Shown one piece after another: positions 8,889 through 16,966 of a DNA stretch of 64,000 bases. Position 1 is the stretch's first letter. The number at the start of each line of letters is the position of its first letter. The position numbers and the translations under genes were made by a program. The stretch is from Acidimicrobiales bacterium mtb01 (GTDB lineage: Bacteria; Actinomycetota; Acidimicrobiia; Acidimicrobiales; Ilumatobacteraceae), in assembly GCA_004379135.1 (NCBI GenBank), contig NBNI01000002.1, forward strand, positions 62,001-126,000. The letters are read 5' to 3'. The notes beneath the pieces are model-generated. The model saw only the letters and a program-made list of their open reading frames with translations, ran no database searches and had not been told where the DNA came from.

Positions 8889-9640
8889 GCGGCAGCCGAC
8901 ATCTCGTCGAGTTCGCGGCCAATGAGTGCCCGCACATCGTCGCGCAACTTCGGCATGTCGTCGAGAGTCATGCCCTCGGTGGAGATCGGCTCGAGTACGC
9001 GAACCACCGCGTGCGAGTCGCCCAGACGCCAGTCGTGCTTGCGAAGAGCGGTCCGGGTTCCGTGAACGACGAGCGGCAGGATCGGCACACCGGCCTCGAT
9101 CGCCAAGCGGAACGCTCCGTCCTTGAACGCACCGAGTGATCCATCGGCCGAACGCGTGCCTTCGGGGAAGATCATCACCGAGACCTTCTTGCGGAGACGG
9201 TCGTGGCAGGCGGCGATGGCAGCGGCTCCACTCGCGCGATCACCGCGCACGAGTCTGATGTCGCCGGCCATGCGCATCATCCAGCCGACGAGCGGGAACT
9301 TGAAGAACGTCTCCTTCGACATCCATTTCATTTCGATCGGCAGATGGCTGATGAGGAGGATGTCGACGAAACTCTCGTGGTTGGCGACCACCACGTAGGG
9401 GCGTCGCTTGTCGGCGGGCAGGTGACCACTGGTTCGGAACTTCCACATCGGAGTGAGGACTTGGTGGACGACGGTCAGTTTGCGGAACAAGTAACCCGCC
9501 GCGTAGTGGCCCTTGTCGAAGGGCAGAGTGACCAGCCAGGTGACGAAGACCAGCGGCGTCCAGACGATGATGACGATCACCAGGATCACCCAACTCCAGA
9601 TGCTGAGGATGCTTCTTCTGATCACGAGCCATCCTCGCAC
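8885..9640 (-). CDS. plsC: 1-acyl-glycerol-3-phosphate acyltransferase (PlsC family)
   Basis: 251 residues. Two hydrophobic N-terminal stretches (~11-40) anchor the protein in the membrane. NHESFVD (His88, Asp93) is the NHx4D acyltransferase box, and VMIFPEGTRSADG is the substrate-binding motif III. PlsC enzymes acylate lysophosphatidic acid at sn-2 to make phosphatidic acid; paralogues exist in most actinobacteria, so the exact acceptor is unconfirmed. The longest start (GTG 9640) is used; a GTG five codons later is possible. The start is 46 bp from the divergent cdd start. Confidence 0.88.
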   Translation of the reverse strand: MRGWLVIRRSILSIWSWVILVIVIIVWTPLVFVTWLVTLPFDKGHYAAGYLFRKLTVVHQVLTPMWKFRTSGHLPADKRRPYVVVANHESFVDILLISHLPIEMKWMSKETFFKFPLVGWMMRMAGDIRLVRGDRASGAAAIAACHDRLRKKVSVMIFPEGTRSADGSLGAFKDGAFRLAIEAGVPILPLVVHGTRTALRKHDWRLGDSHAVVRVLEPISTEGMTLDDMPKLRDDVRALIGRELDEMSAAA

Positions 9641-9673
9641 ACGAGGTCGACACCACCCGGTCGCCCGGAGTCG

Positions 9674-9679
9674 TAAGTT
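9674..9679 (+). promoter_or_regulatory. -10 box of cdd-deoC
   Basis: TAAGTT, 7 nt before the GTG at 9687. A GGGAGG string lies between, so either leaderless or very short-leader initiation is possible. Confidence 0.45.
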
Positions 9680-9686
9680 GGGAGGC

Positions 9687-10124
9687 GTGAGCGAGAACTG
9701 GCCGTATCCGTCCGAACATCGTGTCGCCGAGCTCTTCGCGGCCGCGAAACTCGTCCAGGAGCAGGCCTACGCGCCGTACTCCCACTTCCTCGTCGGTGCC
9801 GCGATTCTTTCGCCGTCGGGTCGCATTCATGTCGGCTGCAACGTCGAGAACGCGGCGTATCCGGTGGGAACGTGCGCCGAAGCCGGCGCCATCGCCGCGA
9901 TGTGCGCGGCCGGCGATCGTGAGATCGCGGTTCTCGTGACCATCTGCGACAGCGTGGACGTTGGCACGTGCTGCGGTGGCTGTCGACAGCGCGTCCGCGA
10001 GTTCGCCGGCCCCACGACGCCCATCTACGCGTGCGGACCCGATGGTGTGCGGGCGGTGTTCACGATGGATTCGCTCCTTCCCACGTCGTTCGGCCCCGAG
10101 AACCTCAGCGGCTTCGTGTCGTGA
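9687..10124 (+). CDS. cdd: Cytidine deaminase
   Basis: 145 residues, the size of the homotetrameric CDA type. The zinc site is visible: the CAEAGAI segment (ligand Cys and catalytic Glu, after NVENAAYPVGT) and CCGGCRQR, which supplies two more cysteine ligands. It deaminates cytidine and deoxycytidine to uridine and deoxyuridine in salvage. The GTG at 9687 follows a GGGAGG and a TAAGTT box. Its stop overlaps the deoC start (GTGA), so the two catabolic enzymes of deoxynucleosides are translationally coupled. Confidence 0.95.
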   Translation: MSENWPYPSEHRVAELFAAAKLVQEQAYAPYSHFLVGAAILSPSGRIHVGCNVENAAYPVGTCAEAGAIAAMCAAGDREIAVLVTICDSVDVGTCCGGCRQRVREFAGPTTPIYACGPDGVRAVFTMDSLLPTSFGPENLSGFVS

Positions 10125-10858
10125 CCACCGATCGCGAGATCGCGCAGCGGGCGCTGGCCTGTCTCGATCTGACCAATCTCGACGATCGGTGCACGCGCGA
10201 CGAGGTGGTTCAATTGTGCGAGCGCGCATCGACGCCGTTCGGACACGTCGCCGCGGTGTGCGTGTGGCCTCGTTTCGTCTCCACCGCCGTCGAGGCTCTG
10301 GCGGGTCGAACGATCGGAATCGCCACCGTCGTCAACTTCCCCTCAGGTGACGAGCCGCTCGGCGACGTGATCGACATGACGCGGGCGTCGTTGGCCGATG
10401 GGGCGACCGAGATCGATCTGGTCATTCCCTACTCGTCGTTCGTTCGCGGCGACATCGCCCGGGCCAGCGAATACGTGTCGACCGTTCGCGGCGTGGTGCC
10501 CGACTCGCGCCATCTCAAGGTGATCCTCGAAACGGGCGAGATCGGCGATGTCGCTCTCATCGAAGCGGCGGCGCGACTCGCCATCGCGGCGGGCGCCGAT
10601 TTCGTGAAGACGTCCACGGGCAAGACGAAGGTGTCGGCGACCCCCGAAGCCGTTCGAGCTCTGCTCGGCGTGATTCGAGCCAGTGGAGCGCCGGTCGGCA
10701 TCAAGCCATCGGGTGGCATTCGCACGATCGACGACGCGCGGATGTACCTCGAACTCGCCGACGAGATCATGGGACCGGCCTGGGCCACGCGGCACACCTT
10801 TCGCTTCGGCGCCAGTGGACTTCTCGATGCCATCCTCGCGACGCTCGGCGTAACCTGA
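10121..10858 (+). CDS. deoC: Deoxyribose-phosphate aldolase
   Basis: 245 residues, TIM-barrel class I aldolase. FVKTSTGK holds the Schiff-base lysine (Lys163), and the GIKPSGGIRT segment carries the second, proton-relay lysine. It cleaves 2-deoxyribose-5-phosphate to glyceraldehyde-3-phosphate and acetaldehyde, feeding deoxynucleoside sugar into glycolysis. The GTG at 10121 overlaps the cdd stop, which fixes the start. The last bases of the gene carry TAACCT (10851-10856), the apparent -10 of the following aminotransferase. Confidence 0.95.
   Translation: MTTDREIAQRALACLDLTNLDDRCTRDEVVQLCERASTPFGHVAAVCVWPRFVSTAVEALAGRTIGIATVVNFPSGDEPLGDVIDMTRASLADGATEIDLVIPYSSFVRGDIARASEYVSTVRGVVPDSRHLKVILETGEIGDVALIEAAARLAIAAGADFVKTSTGKTKVSATPEAVRALLGVIRASGAPVGIKPSGGIRTIDDARMYLELADEIMGPAWATRHTFRFGASGLLDAILATLGVT
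10851..10856 (+). promoter_or_regulatory. -10 box of the aminotransferase-amidase pair
   Basis: TAACCT inside the end of deoC, 6 nt before the ATG at 10863; it indicates a separate leaderless transcript for the next two genes. Confidence 0.45.
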
Positions 10859-10862
10859 CCCC

Positions 10863-12035
10863 ATGCCTCGTGCGCCGTTCCTGACTTCGAAACTTCAGGG
10901 GTTCGGCTCGACGATCTTCGCGGAGATGACCGCGCTCGCCACGGAAACCGGCTCGATCAATCTTGGTCAGGGATTCCCCGATTACGACGGGCCGAGCGAG
11001 GTGCTCGACGCAGCCGTGGCTGCCATTCGTTCGGGGCAGAACCAATATCCGCCCGGACCCGGTGTGCCCGTTCTGCGTCGAGCCATCAGCGAACACCAGA
11101 AGCGCTTCTGGGGTCTCGAGTACGACCCCGACCGCGAGATCCTGGTGACAGCCGGAGCAACCGAGGCCCTGGCCGGATGTCTGCTCGGTCTGCTCGAGAC
11201 CGGTGACGAGGTCGCGCTCCTCGAACCGATGTACGACAGCTATCAGGCCTGCATCGCGTTGGCCGGGGCGGTCACGCGTCCGGTCACGCTGCGACCGCCG
11301 TTGTACTCGTTCGATCCGGACGAGTTGCGGGCCGCGATCACGCCGAAGACGCGCGTGATCCTGCTCAACTCACCGCACAATCCGACCGGCGCGGTTCTGG
11401 ACGACGAGCAGTTGAGGACGATCGCCGACATCGCGATCGCCAACGATCTGATCGTCGTGTCCGACGAGGTGTACGAGCACCTCACCTACGACGGTCTCGT
11501 CCATCGCTCGATCGCCGCGCTCCCCGGGATGAAGGAGCGCACGCTCGTGATCTCGAGCGGCGGCAAGACGTTCAACACCACCGGATGGAAGGTGGGTTGG
11601 GTGTGCGGCCCGGCGCCTCTCGTCGCGGCGGCCCGGGCGGCCAAGCAGTTCCTCACGTATGTGTCGTCCGGACCCTTCCAGCCGGCCATTGCCGCCGGGC
11701 TACGACTTCCCGACGAGTACTTCTCCGAGTTGGCCCGCGATCTGCAGACCAAGCGCGATCGCCTGATGACGGGTCTGGCCGAGGCCGGTTTCGACGTCTT
11801 CAAGCCGGCCGGCACCTACTTCGTCACGGTCGACATCCGACCCATCGAACCGTCGGGTGACGGCTACGCGTTCTGTCGGTCGCTGCCATCACGATGCGGC
11901 GTGGTCGGGATTCCGAACGTCGTGTTCTACGACCGGGCCCATGAGAACGAGGGTCGGCATCTCGTGCGTTTCGCCTTCTGCAAGCGGTTCGAACTCATCG
12001 ACGAGGCAGTCACCCGGTTGAAGGGTCTGTCGTGA
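10863..12035 (+). CDS. Class I PLP aminotransferase (kynurenine/methionine aminotransferase type)
   Basis: 390 residues of fold-type I. NLGQGFPD near residue 33 is typical of the KAT/GTK/YbdL subgroup; SPHNPTG, SDEVYEHL and SSGGKTFNTTGWKVGW (PLP lysine Lys235) follow. Members transaminate methionine, aromatic amino acids or glutamine, and some act as N-succinyldiaminopimelate aminotransferase in actinobacteria. The next gene overlaps it (GTGA) and encodes an omega-amidase-like nitrilase. That pairing is known from glutamine transaminase-omega-amidase pathways and favours glutamine as amino donor (inference). Confidence 0.88.
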   Translation: MPRAPFLTSKLQGFGSTIFAEMTALATETGSINLGQGFPDYDGPSEVLDAAVAAIRSGQNQYPPGPGVPVLRRAISEHQKRFWGLEYDPDREILVTAGATEALAGCLLGLLETGDEVALLEPMYDSYQACIALAGAVTRPVTLRPPLYSFDPDELRAAITPKTRVILLNSPHNPTGAVLDDEQLRTIADIAIANDLIVVSDEVYEHLTYDGLVHRSIAALPGMKERTLVISSGGKTFNTTGWKVGWVCGPAPLVAAARAAKQFLTYVSSGPFQPAIAAGLRLPDEYFSELARDLQTKRDRLMTGLAEAGFDVFKPAGTYFVTVDIRPIEPSGDGYAFCRSLPSRCGVVGIPNVVFYDRAHENEGRHLVRFAFCKRFELIDEAVTRLKGLS

Positions 12036-12805
12036 GGTTCGCCGCCGTGCAACACGACATCGTGTGGTGCGATCGCCCGACCAACTTCGCGCACTTGTCC
12101 GAACTCGTCGAGGCGGCCGTCGCGCGCGGGGCCGAATTCGTCCTGCTCTCCGAGACGTTCTCCACGGGTTTCGCCGTCGAGTCACCGGAGTTCGCCGAGG
12201 AGGAAGGCGGATCCTCGTCGCGATTCCTCGTCGAACAAGCCCGTCGCCACGGTGTGTGGATCGCCGGATCGTGCCCGGAGATCCCGAGTGATTCGTCGCC
12301 CGACGATCGCCGCCCTGCCAACACACTCATCGTCGCCTCGCCCGACGGCATCGTCCATCGCTACCGGAAGATCCACCCCTTCACGTTCGGTGGAGAGGAT
12401 CGCCATGTCCGGCCCGGAACCGATCTGGTCACGATCGCGGTGGGCGATCTTCGAGTGTCGCTCTTCGTCTGCTACGACCTGCGTTTCTCCGACGAGTTCT
12501 GGCGGTTGGCTCGCGACACCGATGTCTTCCTGGTTCCGGCGAACTGGCCCGAGCCGCGCCGCGAGCACTGGATGACCCTCCTGCGCGCGCGGGCCATCGA
12601 GAACCAGGCGTACGTCGTCGGCTGCAATCGCGTCGGTTCGGGCGGTGGTCTGCACTACTCCGGTGACAGTTGCATCATCGATCCGTTCGGTGACGTACTG
12701 GCCAGTCAGCGTTATGGCGAAGGAATCCTCCTGGCCGACATCAGCGCCGACCGGGTGAGGGAAGTGCGCGACCGCTTCCGTTTCCTGCCCGATCGACGTT
12801 CGTGA
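12032..12805 (+). CDS. Nitrilase-superfamily amidohydrolase (omega-amidase-like)
   Basis: 257 residues with the Glu-Lys-Cys triad: Glu41 in LLSETFSTGF, Lys113 in YRKIHPF, and Cys147 in FVCYDLRF. The second glutamate region lies near WPEPRREHW. The ETFSTGF and CYDLRF strings are characteristic of the Nit2/YafV branch, which hydrolyses alpha-ketoglutaramate or alpha-ketosuccinamate to the keto acid and ammonia. The overlap with the aminotransferase supports that use: removing the amide makes glutamine-dependent transamination irreversible. Its stop abuts the convergent acetyltransferase stop in TGATCA. Confidence 0.88.
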   Translation: MRFAAVQHDIVWCDRPTNFAHLSELVEAAVARGAEFVLLSETFSTGFAVESPEFAEEEGGSSSRFLVEQARRHGVWIAGSCPEIPSDSSPDDRRPANTLIVASPDGIVHRYRKIHPFTFGGEDRHVRPGTDLVTIAVGDLRVSLFVCYDLRFSDEFWRLARDTDVFLVPANWPEPRREHWMTLLRARAIENQAYVVGCNRVGSGGGLHYSGDSCIIDPFGDVLASQRYGEGILLADISADRVREVRDRFRFLPDRRS

Positions 12806-13282
12806 TCAGCGCAGTCTTTTGGCCATCAGGCTGACGATCTTCCCGGGACGCGTCTCCTGTTGGCTCACTTCGACGAAGCCTTCGCGGGAGTGGAAGCGCA
12901 GTGAACCTTCGTTGAGGGGTTTGACGTTCACTTCGAGGGTGAACCAGTCGGCCCGGGCCCGACGCTCGACTTCGCGATACAGCAGTGGACCGATGCCTCT
13001 TCCACGCCAGTCGTCGGCCACCGCGACGCGGTCGAGGTACACGAAGCTCGTGTAGTTGTCGCAGAAGTAGAGATAGTTGGGGCTGTCGTAGTCGACGCCG
13101 GGCGGCATCACCATGCAGAAACCACGCACCGATCCTTCGGCCTCGACGACGAGGTTCATCGACGACACGGCGAAGATGTGTTCGAAGTCGGTGAACGTCT
13201 CTTCTCCGACGGCGGGAACGTTCGCCTGATTGATCGCATGGGCGATCGGCAGATCGGCGGGCGTCATGTCACGAACGATCAC
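12806..13282 (-). CDS. GNAT-family N-acetyltransferase
   Basis: 158 residues with the GNAT fold. The acetyl-CoA pyrophosphate loop is DDWRGRGIGPLLYREVERRA (~85-104), preceded by the hydrophobic beta-4 strand VYLDRVAVA. An N-terminal IRDMTPADLPIAHAIN-like stretch is typical. The acceptor is unknown. The GTG at 13282 has TAGTTT 6 nt upstream on its strand. The start lies 26 bp from the divergent ABC exporter start, and the two -10 boxes are separated by one base. Confidence 0.85.
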   Translation of the reverse strand: MIVRDMTPADLPIAHAINQANVPAVGEETFTDFEHIFAVSSMNLVVEAEGSVRGFCMVMPPGVDYDSPNYLYFCDNYTSFVYLDRVAVADDWRGRGIGPLLYREVERRARADWFTLEVNVKPLNEGSLRFHSREGFVEVSQQETRPGKIVSLMAKRLR

Positions 13283-13288
13283 ACGGCG

Positions 13289-13294
13289 AAACTA
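13289..13294 (-). promoter_or_regulatory. -10 box of the GNAT gene
   Basis: TAGTTT on the minus strand, 6 nt before the GTG at 13282; one base away from the divergent -10 at 13296. Confidence 0.45.
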
Positions 13295-13295
13295 C

Positions 13296-13301
13296 TAGGG
13301 T
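13296..13301 (+). promoter_or_regulatory. -10 box of the ABC-2 exporter operon
   Basis: TAGGGT, 7 nt before the GTG at 13309, back-to-back with the minus-strand box at 13289-13294. Confidence 0.45.
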
Positions 13302-13308
13302 TCTCGAC

Positions 13309-14241
13309 GTGTCTGATGGTGAAGCAGTGATCGAGGCGCGCGCTCTCGTCAAGAGGTTCGGCGACTTCGAAGCCGTGAAGGGTGTCGACTTCAGGATCGA
13401 GCGCGGAGAATCCTTCGGATTCCTCGGCCCGAATGGAGCCGGCAAATCGAGCACCATGCGCATGATCGGTTGCGTGTCGCCGGCGTCGGGTGGCGATTTG
13501 CGCATCTTCGGCCTCGACCCGACGGCGCACGGAAGTCGCATCCGTGCTCGCATGGGAGTCGTTCCGCAGCAGGACAATCTCGACAGCGAGTTGACCGTTC
13601 TCGAGAACCTGGTCGTGTACGGACGGTACTTCGACATCCCCCGATCCGAGTGCAAGGCGCGTGCGGCCGAACTGCTCGACTTCGTGCAGCTGACCGATCG
13701 CGCCAACTCGCGCGTCGAGCCACTGAGCGGCGGTATGAAGCGCCGGGTGACGATCGCCCGCAGTCTCATCAACCGCCCCGAGTTGCTGCTGCTCGACGAG
13801 CCCACCACCGGTCTCGATCCGCAGGCCCGGCACATCCTGTGGGACCGCTTGTATCGGCTCAAGCAGCAGGGTGTCACTCTGGTCCTCACCACTCATTACA
13901 TGGACGAGGCCGAGCAGTTGTGCGATCGGCTGGTGGTGATGGATGGTGGACGCATCGTCGCCGAAGGGTCGCCTCGGCAACTGATCGAACGGCACTCGAG
14001 TCGCGAGGTGCTGGAGTTGCGTTTCGCCGCCGGCACCAACGCTGATCAGACGACCGTTCTCGCCGGTCTCGGCGATCGCCAGGAGGTCCTCCCCGACCGC
14101 GTTCTGATCTACGCGGTCGACGGCGAGGAGGTTTTGGGCGAGGTCCATCGCCGTGGAGTGCCGCACGAGAGCGCGCTGGTGCGCCGGAGTTCGCTGGAGG
14201 ACGTGTTCCTGCGTCTCACCGGCCGAAGCCTGGTGGAGTGA
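13309..14241 (+). CDS. ABC-2 exporter ATP-binding protein (DrrA/NodI type)
   Basis: 310 residues. Walker A is GPNGAGKSS (~40-48), the signature is LSGGMKRR, and Walker B is LLLLDEPTTGLD, followed by the switch region LTTHYMDEAEQLCDR. The variable C-terminal domain (~220-310) is of the DrrA/NodI kind. The protein energises export by the two downstream permeases; the whole set resembles drug or lipo-oligosaccharide exporters. The GTG is fixed by the TAGGGT box. Its stop overlaps the first permease start (ATGA). The substrate cannot be predicted. Confidence 0.92.
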   Translation: MSDGEAVIEARALVKRFGDFEAVKGVDFRIERGESFGFLGPNGAGKSSTMRMIGCVSPASGGDLRIFGLDPTAHGSRIRARMGVVPQQDNLDSELTVLENLVVYGRYFDIPRSECKARAAELLDFVQLTDRANSRVEPLSGGMKRRVTIARSLINRPELLLLDEPTTGLDPQARHILWDRLYRLKQQGVTLVLTTHYMDEAEQLCDRLVVMDGGRIVAEGSPRQLIERHSSREVLELRFAAGTNADQTTVLAGLGDRQEVLPDRVLIYAVDGEEVLGEVHRRGVPHESALVRRSSLEDVFLRLTGRSLVE

Positions 14242-15023
14242 TGACCACTCTGCCGGCGGTTCGCGTCTGGGAGTACTACGCGACGATCCTGCGTCGTACC
14301 TGGAAGACCGAAGTCGTCCTCGGGTTGCTGCAACCCCTCGTCTTCCTGCTCGGCATGGGACTCGGCGTCGGTTCGCTCGTCAACTCGCGACAGTCGTCCG
14401 TCGACGCACTGGGCGGAGTTCCGTACGTCTCGTTCCTCGCCCCCGGACTCCTGGCCACCACGGCGATGATCGTCGGCGCGTTCGAGTCGACCTATCCGGT
14501 GATGGCCGGCTTCAAGTGGCAGGGCTTCTTCGAGGCCATGGCCGCCACCCGCTTGTCACCGATGCAGATCGTGCGCGGCATGTTCCTGTGGCTGGCCACG
14601 CGCATCGGAATCTTCGTGGCTGGCGTCGGAGTCGTTCTGGCACTGTTCCCCGACACGCGGTCGTGGGGACTCCTGCTGGCCGTGCCAGTGGCGGTTCTCT
14701 GCGGTCTTTCCTTCGCCACTGTCATCGCGTCGTACGCCGCCGTGTGTCAATACGACGCGTCGTTCAACTACGTCCAGCGTTTCATCATCACTCCGCTGTT
14801 CCTCTTCGGCGGCGCGTTCTACCCGATCGAATCATTGCCAGTTGCGTTGCGGCCCATCGCCTGGATCACGCCGCTGTGGCATGGCGTCGAGTTGTGCCGC
14901 GGGTTCTCGCTGCACACCATGGGCTTCACCACGGCGCTCGGACACTTCGCGGTGATCGTCGCCTACATCGTGGTCGGCATCGCCATCTGTCGTCGACTCT
15001 TCATCCGGCGGTTGTACCGATGA
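14238..15023 (+). CDS. ABC-2 type permease (NodJ/DrrB family), first copy
   Basis: 261 residues with about six hydrophobic helices (near 25-45, 62-80, 107-140, 145-170, 175-197, 230-252). Conserved features of the family include LGLGVGSLV in the first external region, YVSFLAPGLLATTAMI, and FLFGGAFYPIESLP before the last helices. It forms the membrane channel with the next gene product and the upstream ATPase. Both junctions are 4-base ATGA overlaps, so the three genes are made in fixed proportion. Confidence 0.9.
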   Translation: MMTTLPAVRVWEYYATILRRTWKTEVVLGLLQPLVFLLGMGLGVGSLVNSRQSSVDALGGVPYVSFLAPGLLATTAMIVGAFESTYPVMAGFKWQGFFEAMAATRLSPMQIVRGMFLWLATRIGIFVAGVGVVLALFPDTRSWGLLLAVPVAVLCGLSFATVIASYAAVCQYDASFNYVQRFIITPLFLFGGAFYPIESLPVALRPIAWITPLWHGVELCRGFSLHTMGFTTALGHFAVIVAYIVVGIAICRRLFIRRLYR

Positions 15024-15826
15024 CCTCGACGTTCCTCGTGGCTCGGGTGATTCCGCCCATCTTCCGCGGCGCGCGTCGTCCGCAGCGGATGGTCGAGCGG
15101 AGCATCTTCGTGTACCGCCGCACCTGGATGATCCTGGTGTCCGGCTTCTTCGAGCCACTCTTCTATCTGCTGTCCATTCGCATCGGCTTCGGGTCGTTGG
15201 TGGGTGACGTCGATTTCGCCGGACGCAGCATCGACTACGCCAAATTCGTGGCACCGGCCCTCATGGCCAGCTCGGCCATGAACGGCGCGGTGTACGACAG
15301 CACGATGAACATCTTCTTCAAGTTGCGACACGAGCGCCTGTACGACGCGGTGCTCGCGACGCCGATGGGATCCAAGGACGTCGCCCTCGGCGAGATCGGC
15401 TGGGCGCTCCTGCGCGGCACCATCTACTCAACGACGTTCCTCGCGTGTCTGCTCGGCCTCGGTATGGCCGACAGTGCGTGGGTCGTGCTGTCCCTGCCGG
15501 CCTGCATGCTCGTCGGCCTGGCCTTCGCCTCGGTCGGAATGGCGGCTACCACGTACATGCGCTCGTGGGTCGACTTCGAATGGGTCCAGACCATCGTGAT
15601 GCCGCTGTTCTTGTTCTCGGCCACGTTCTACCCCCTGTCGTCCTACGGCGATTGGGGATGGCTGGTCCAACTCAGTCCGCTGTATCACGGGGTGTCTCTC
15701 GTGCGTTGCGCGTCACTCGGCATCGCGACGTGGGGGATCCTGGTGCACGTGGTCGTGCTACTCGGCATCTCGATCGTGGGTCTGAGCGTGTCGGCCCGTC
15801 GCATCGACGAACTCCTCTTGAAGTAG
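15020..15826 (+). CDS. ABC-2 type permease (NodJ/DrrB family), second copy
   Basis: 268 residues, paralogous to the preceding permease: the same LSIRIGFGSLVGDV, YAKFVAPALMASSAM and FLFSATFYPLSSYG landmarks occur in the same order. A cytoplasmic basic N-terminus (~12-30) leads into about six helices. The pair most likely forms a heterodimeric channel. The ATG at 15020 overlaps the first permease stop and fixes the start; the frame is open far upstream but would cover the first permease. The gene ends 42 bp before msrA, which has its own -10 box. Confidence 0.9.
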   Translation: MTSTFLVARVIPPIFRGARRPQRMVERSIFVYRRTWMILVSGFFEPLFYLLSIRIGFGSLVGDVDFAGRSIDYAKFVAPALMASSAMNGAVYDSTMNIFFKLRHERLYDAVLATPMGSKDVALGEIGWALLRGTIYSTTFLACLLGLGMADSAWVVLSLPACMLVGLAFASVGMAATTYMRSWVDFEWVQTIVMPLFLFSATFYPLSSYGDWGWLVQLSPLYHGVSLVRCASLGIATWGILVHVVVLLGISIVGLSVSARRIDELLLK

Positions 15827-15856
15827 CCCCGTTCGGCGAAGCGAAACGACTGCCCG

Positions 15857-15862
15857 TAATCT
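15857..15862 (+). promoter_or_regulatory. -10 box of msrA
   Basis: TAATCT, 6 nt before the ATG at 15869; leaderless arrangement. Confidence 0.45.
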
Positions 15863-15868
15863 GACGAC

Positions 15869-16519
15869 ATGTTGTTCGCCAAGAAGAACGCGTCGATGGT
15901 GTCACCCGAGCAGGCGCTCCCGGGTCGAACCGACCAGACCATGCCGGTTCCGGCCCAGCACCATGCCCTCGGCACTCCCCTCGTCGGCCCGTGGCCGAAC
16001 GGCTTCGAGACGGCGATCTTCGGGATGGGCTGCTTCTGGGGCGCCGAGCGCAAGTTCTGGCAGGTCGACGGCGTGCATTCGACCGCGGTCGGATACGCCG
16101 GCGGCTACACGCCGAACTGCACCTACGAGGAGTGCTGCAGCGGTCTCACCGGCCACGCCGAGGTCGTGCTCGTCGTGTTCGACCCGTCGAAGGTGTCGTA
16201 CGACGACCTGCTCCGAGTCTTCTGGGAGAACCACGATCCGACTCAAGGCATGCGGCAGGGCAACGACATCGGAAGCCAGTACCGCAGCTCCGTGTACGCG
16301 CTGACCGACGAGCAATTGTCGGCGGCCCGTGCGTCGGCGTCGGTGTTCCAGGAACGACTCACCCAGGCCGGCTACCCGTCGATCACCACCGAGATCGCGA
16401 TGGCCGGGCCGTTCTATTACGCCGAGCCGTATCACCAGCAGTACCTGTCGAAGAACCCGAACGGCTACTGCGGAATCGGTGGCACCGGCGTGTCGTGCCC
16501 CATCGGCACGCGCGCCTGA
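15869..16519 (+). CDS. msrA: Peptide-methionine (S)-S-oxide reductase
   Basis: 216 residues. [14 protein letters not shown] holds the catalytic Cys55. The substrate pocket segments [25 protein letters not shown] and [23 protein letters not shown] are intact, and the C-terminal [14 protein letters not shown] supplies two candidate recycling cysteines. MsrA repairs methionine-S-sulfoxide in proteins using thioredoxin. The ~45-residue N-terminal extension before the catalytic core matches the longer actinobacterial and E. coli-type enzymes. The convergent deoxyribosyltransferase gene ends 12 bp downstream. Confidence 0.96.
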   Translation: MLFAKKNASMVSPEQALPGRTDQTMPVPAQHHALGTPLVGPWPNGFETAIFGMGCFWGAERKFWQVDGVHSTAVGYAGGYTPNCTYEECCSGLTGHAEVVLVVFDPSKVSYDDLLRVFWENHDPTQGMRQGNDIGSQYRSSVYALTDEQLSAARASASVFQERLTQAGYPSITTEIAMAGPFYYAEPYHQQYLSKNPNGYCGIGGTGVSCPIGTRA

Positions 16520-16531
16520 TCTCGTCATCGA

Positions 16532-16966
16532 TCAGAGGTTGGCGAGTTTCCATTCGGTGAGGGCCCCCTCGAGTTCGTCGAGCGAGCGAACGAGGGTGTT
16601 CATCGAGCACTGCATCATGAGGTTGACGACTTCGTTGGGAGCGGGGAAACGTGCTCGCCAGTCGGTGAACAATCCGATGCTGTACTTGCCGAGGCCGTAG
16701 GCGTATCCGAGTTCCCACGCGGTGCCGTCATCGGTGGTGATGCCGTTGAGGTTGGCCACGATCACGTCGCATCGGTCGATGCCACCCTTGTCGTTCTCGA
16801 AGATCGTGTGCACGTTGTGCGCGGTCTTCGGTGGATTGTCGCGGTGCGGCAGAAAGGTGTCGAATCCGAGCGATCGGATGAGTGCATCGACTTTCTCGAT
16901 GAACCACCGTTCACCTTCGTCGAACAACGGACCCGCCACGTACACGTACGGTTTGCGATCAGCCAC
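16532..16966 (-). CDS. Nucleoside 2-deoxyribosyltransferase family protein
   Basis: 144 residues with the family landmarks: YVYVAGPLFDEGE at the N-terminus, DRCDVIVANLNGITTDDGTAWELGYAYGLGK (~75-105; Asp pair and the catalytic glutamate in the ELG triplet), and a C-terminal helix with MMQCSM. These enzymes swap bases between deoxynucleosides or hydrolyse dNMPs. The GTG at 16966 overlaps the end of the CaiB-type gene by 8 bases. The purpose of a nucleoside enzyme at the end of a CoA-metabolism operon is unclear; a nucleotide-hydrolase paralogue is an alternative. Confidence 0.82.
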   Translation of the reverse strand: MADRKPYVYVAGPLFDEGERWFIEKVDALIRSLGFDTFLPHRDNPPKTAHNVHTIFENDKGGIDRCDVIVANLNGITTDDGTAWELGYAYGLGKYSIGLFTDWRARFPAPNEVVNLMMQCSMNTLVRSLDELEGALTEWKLANL

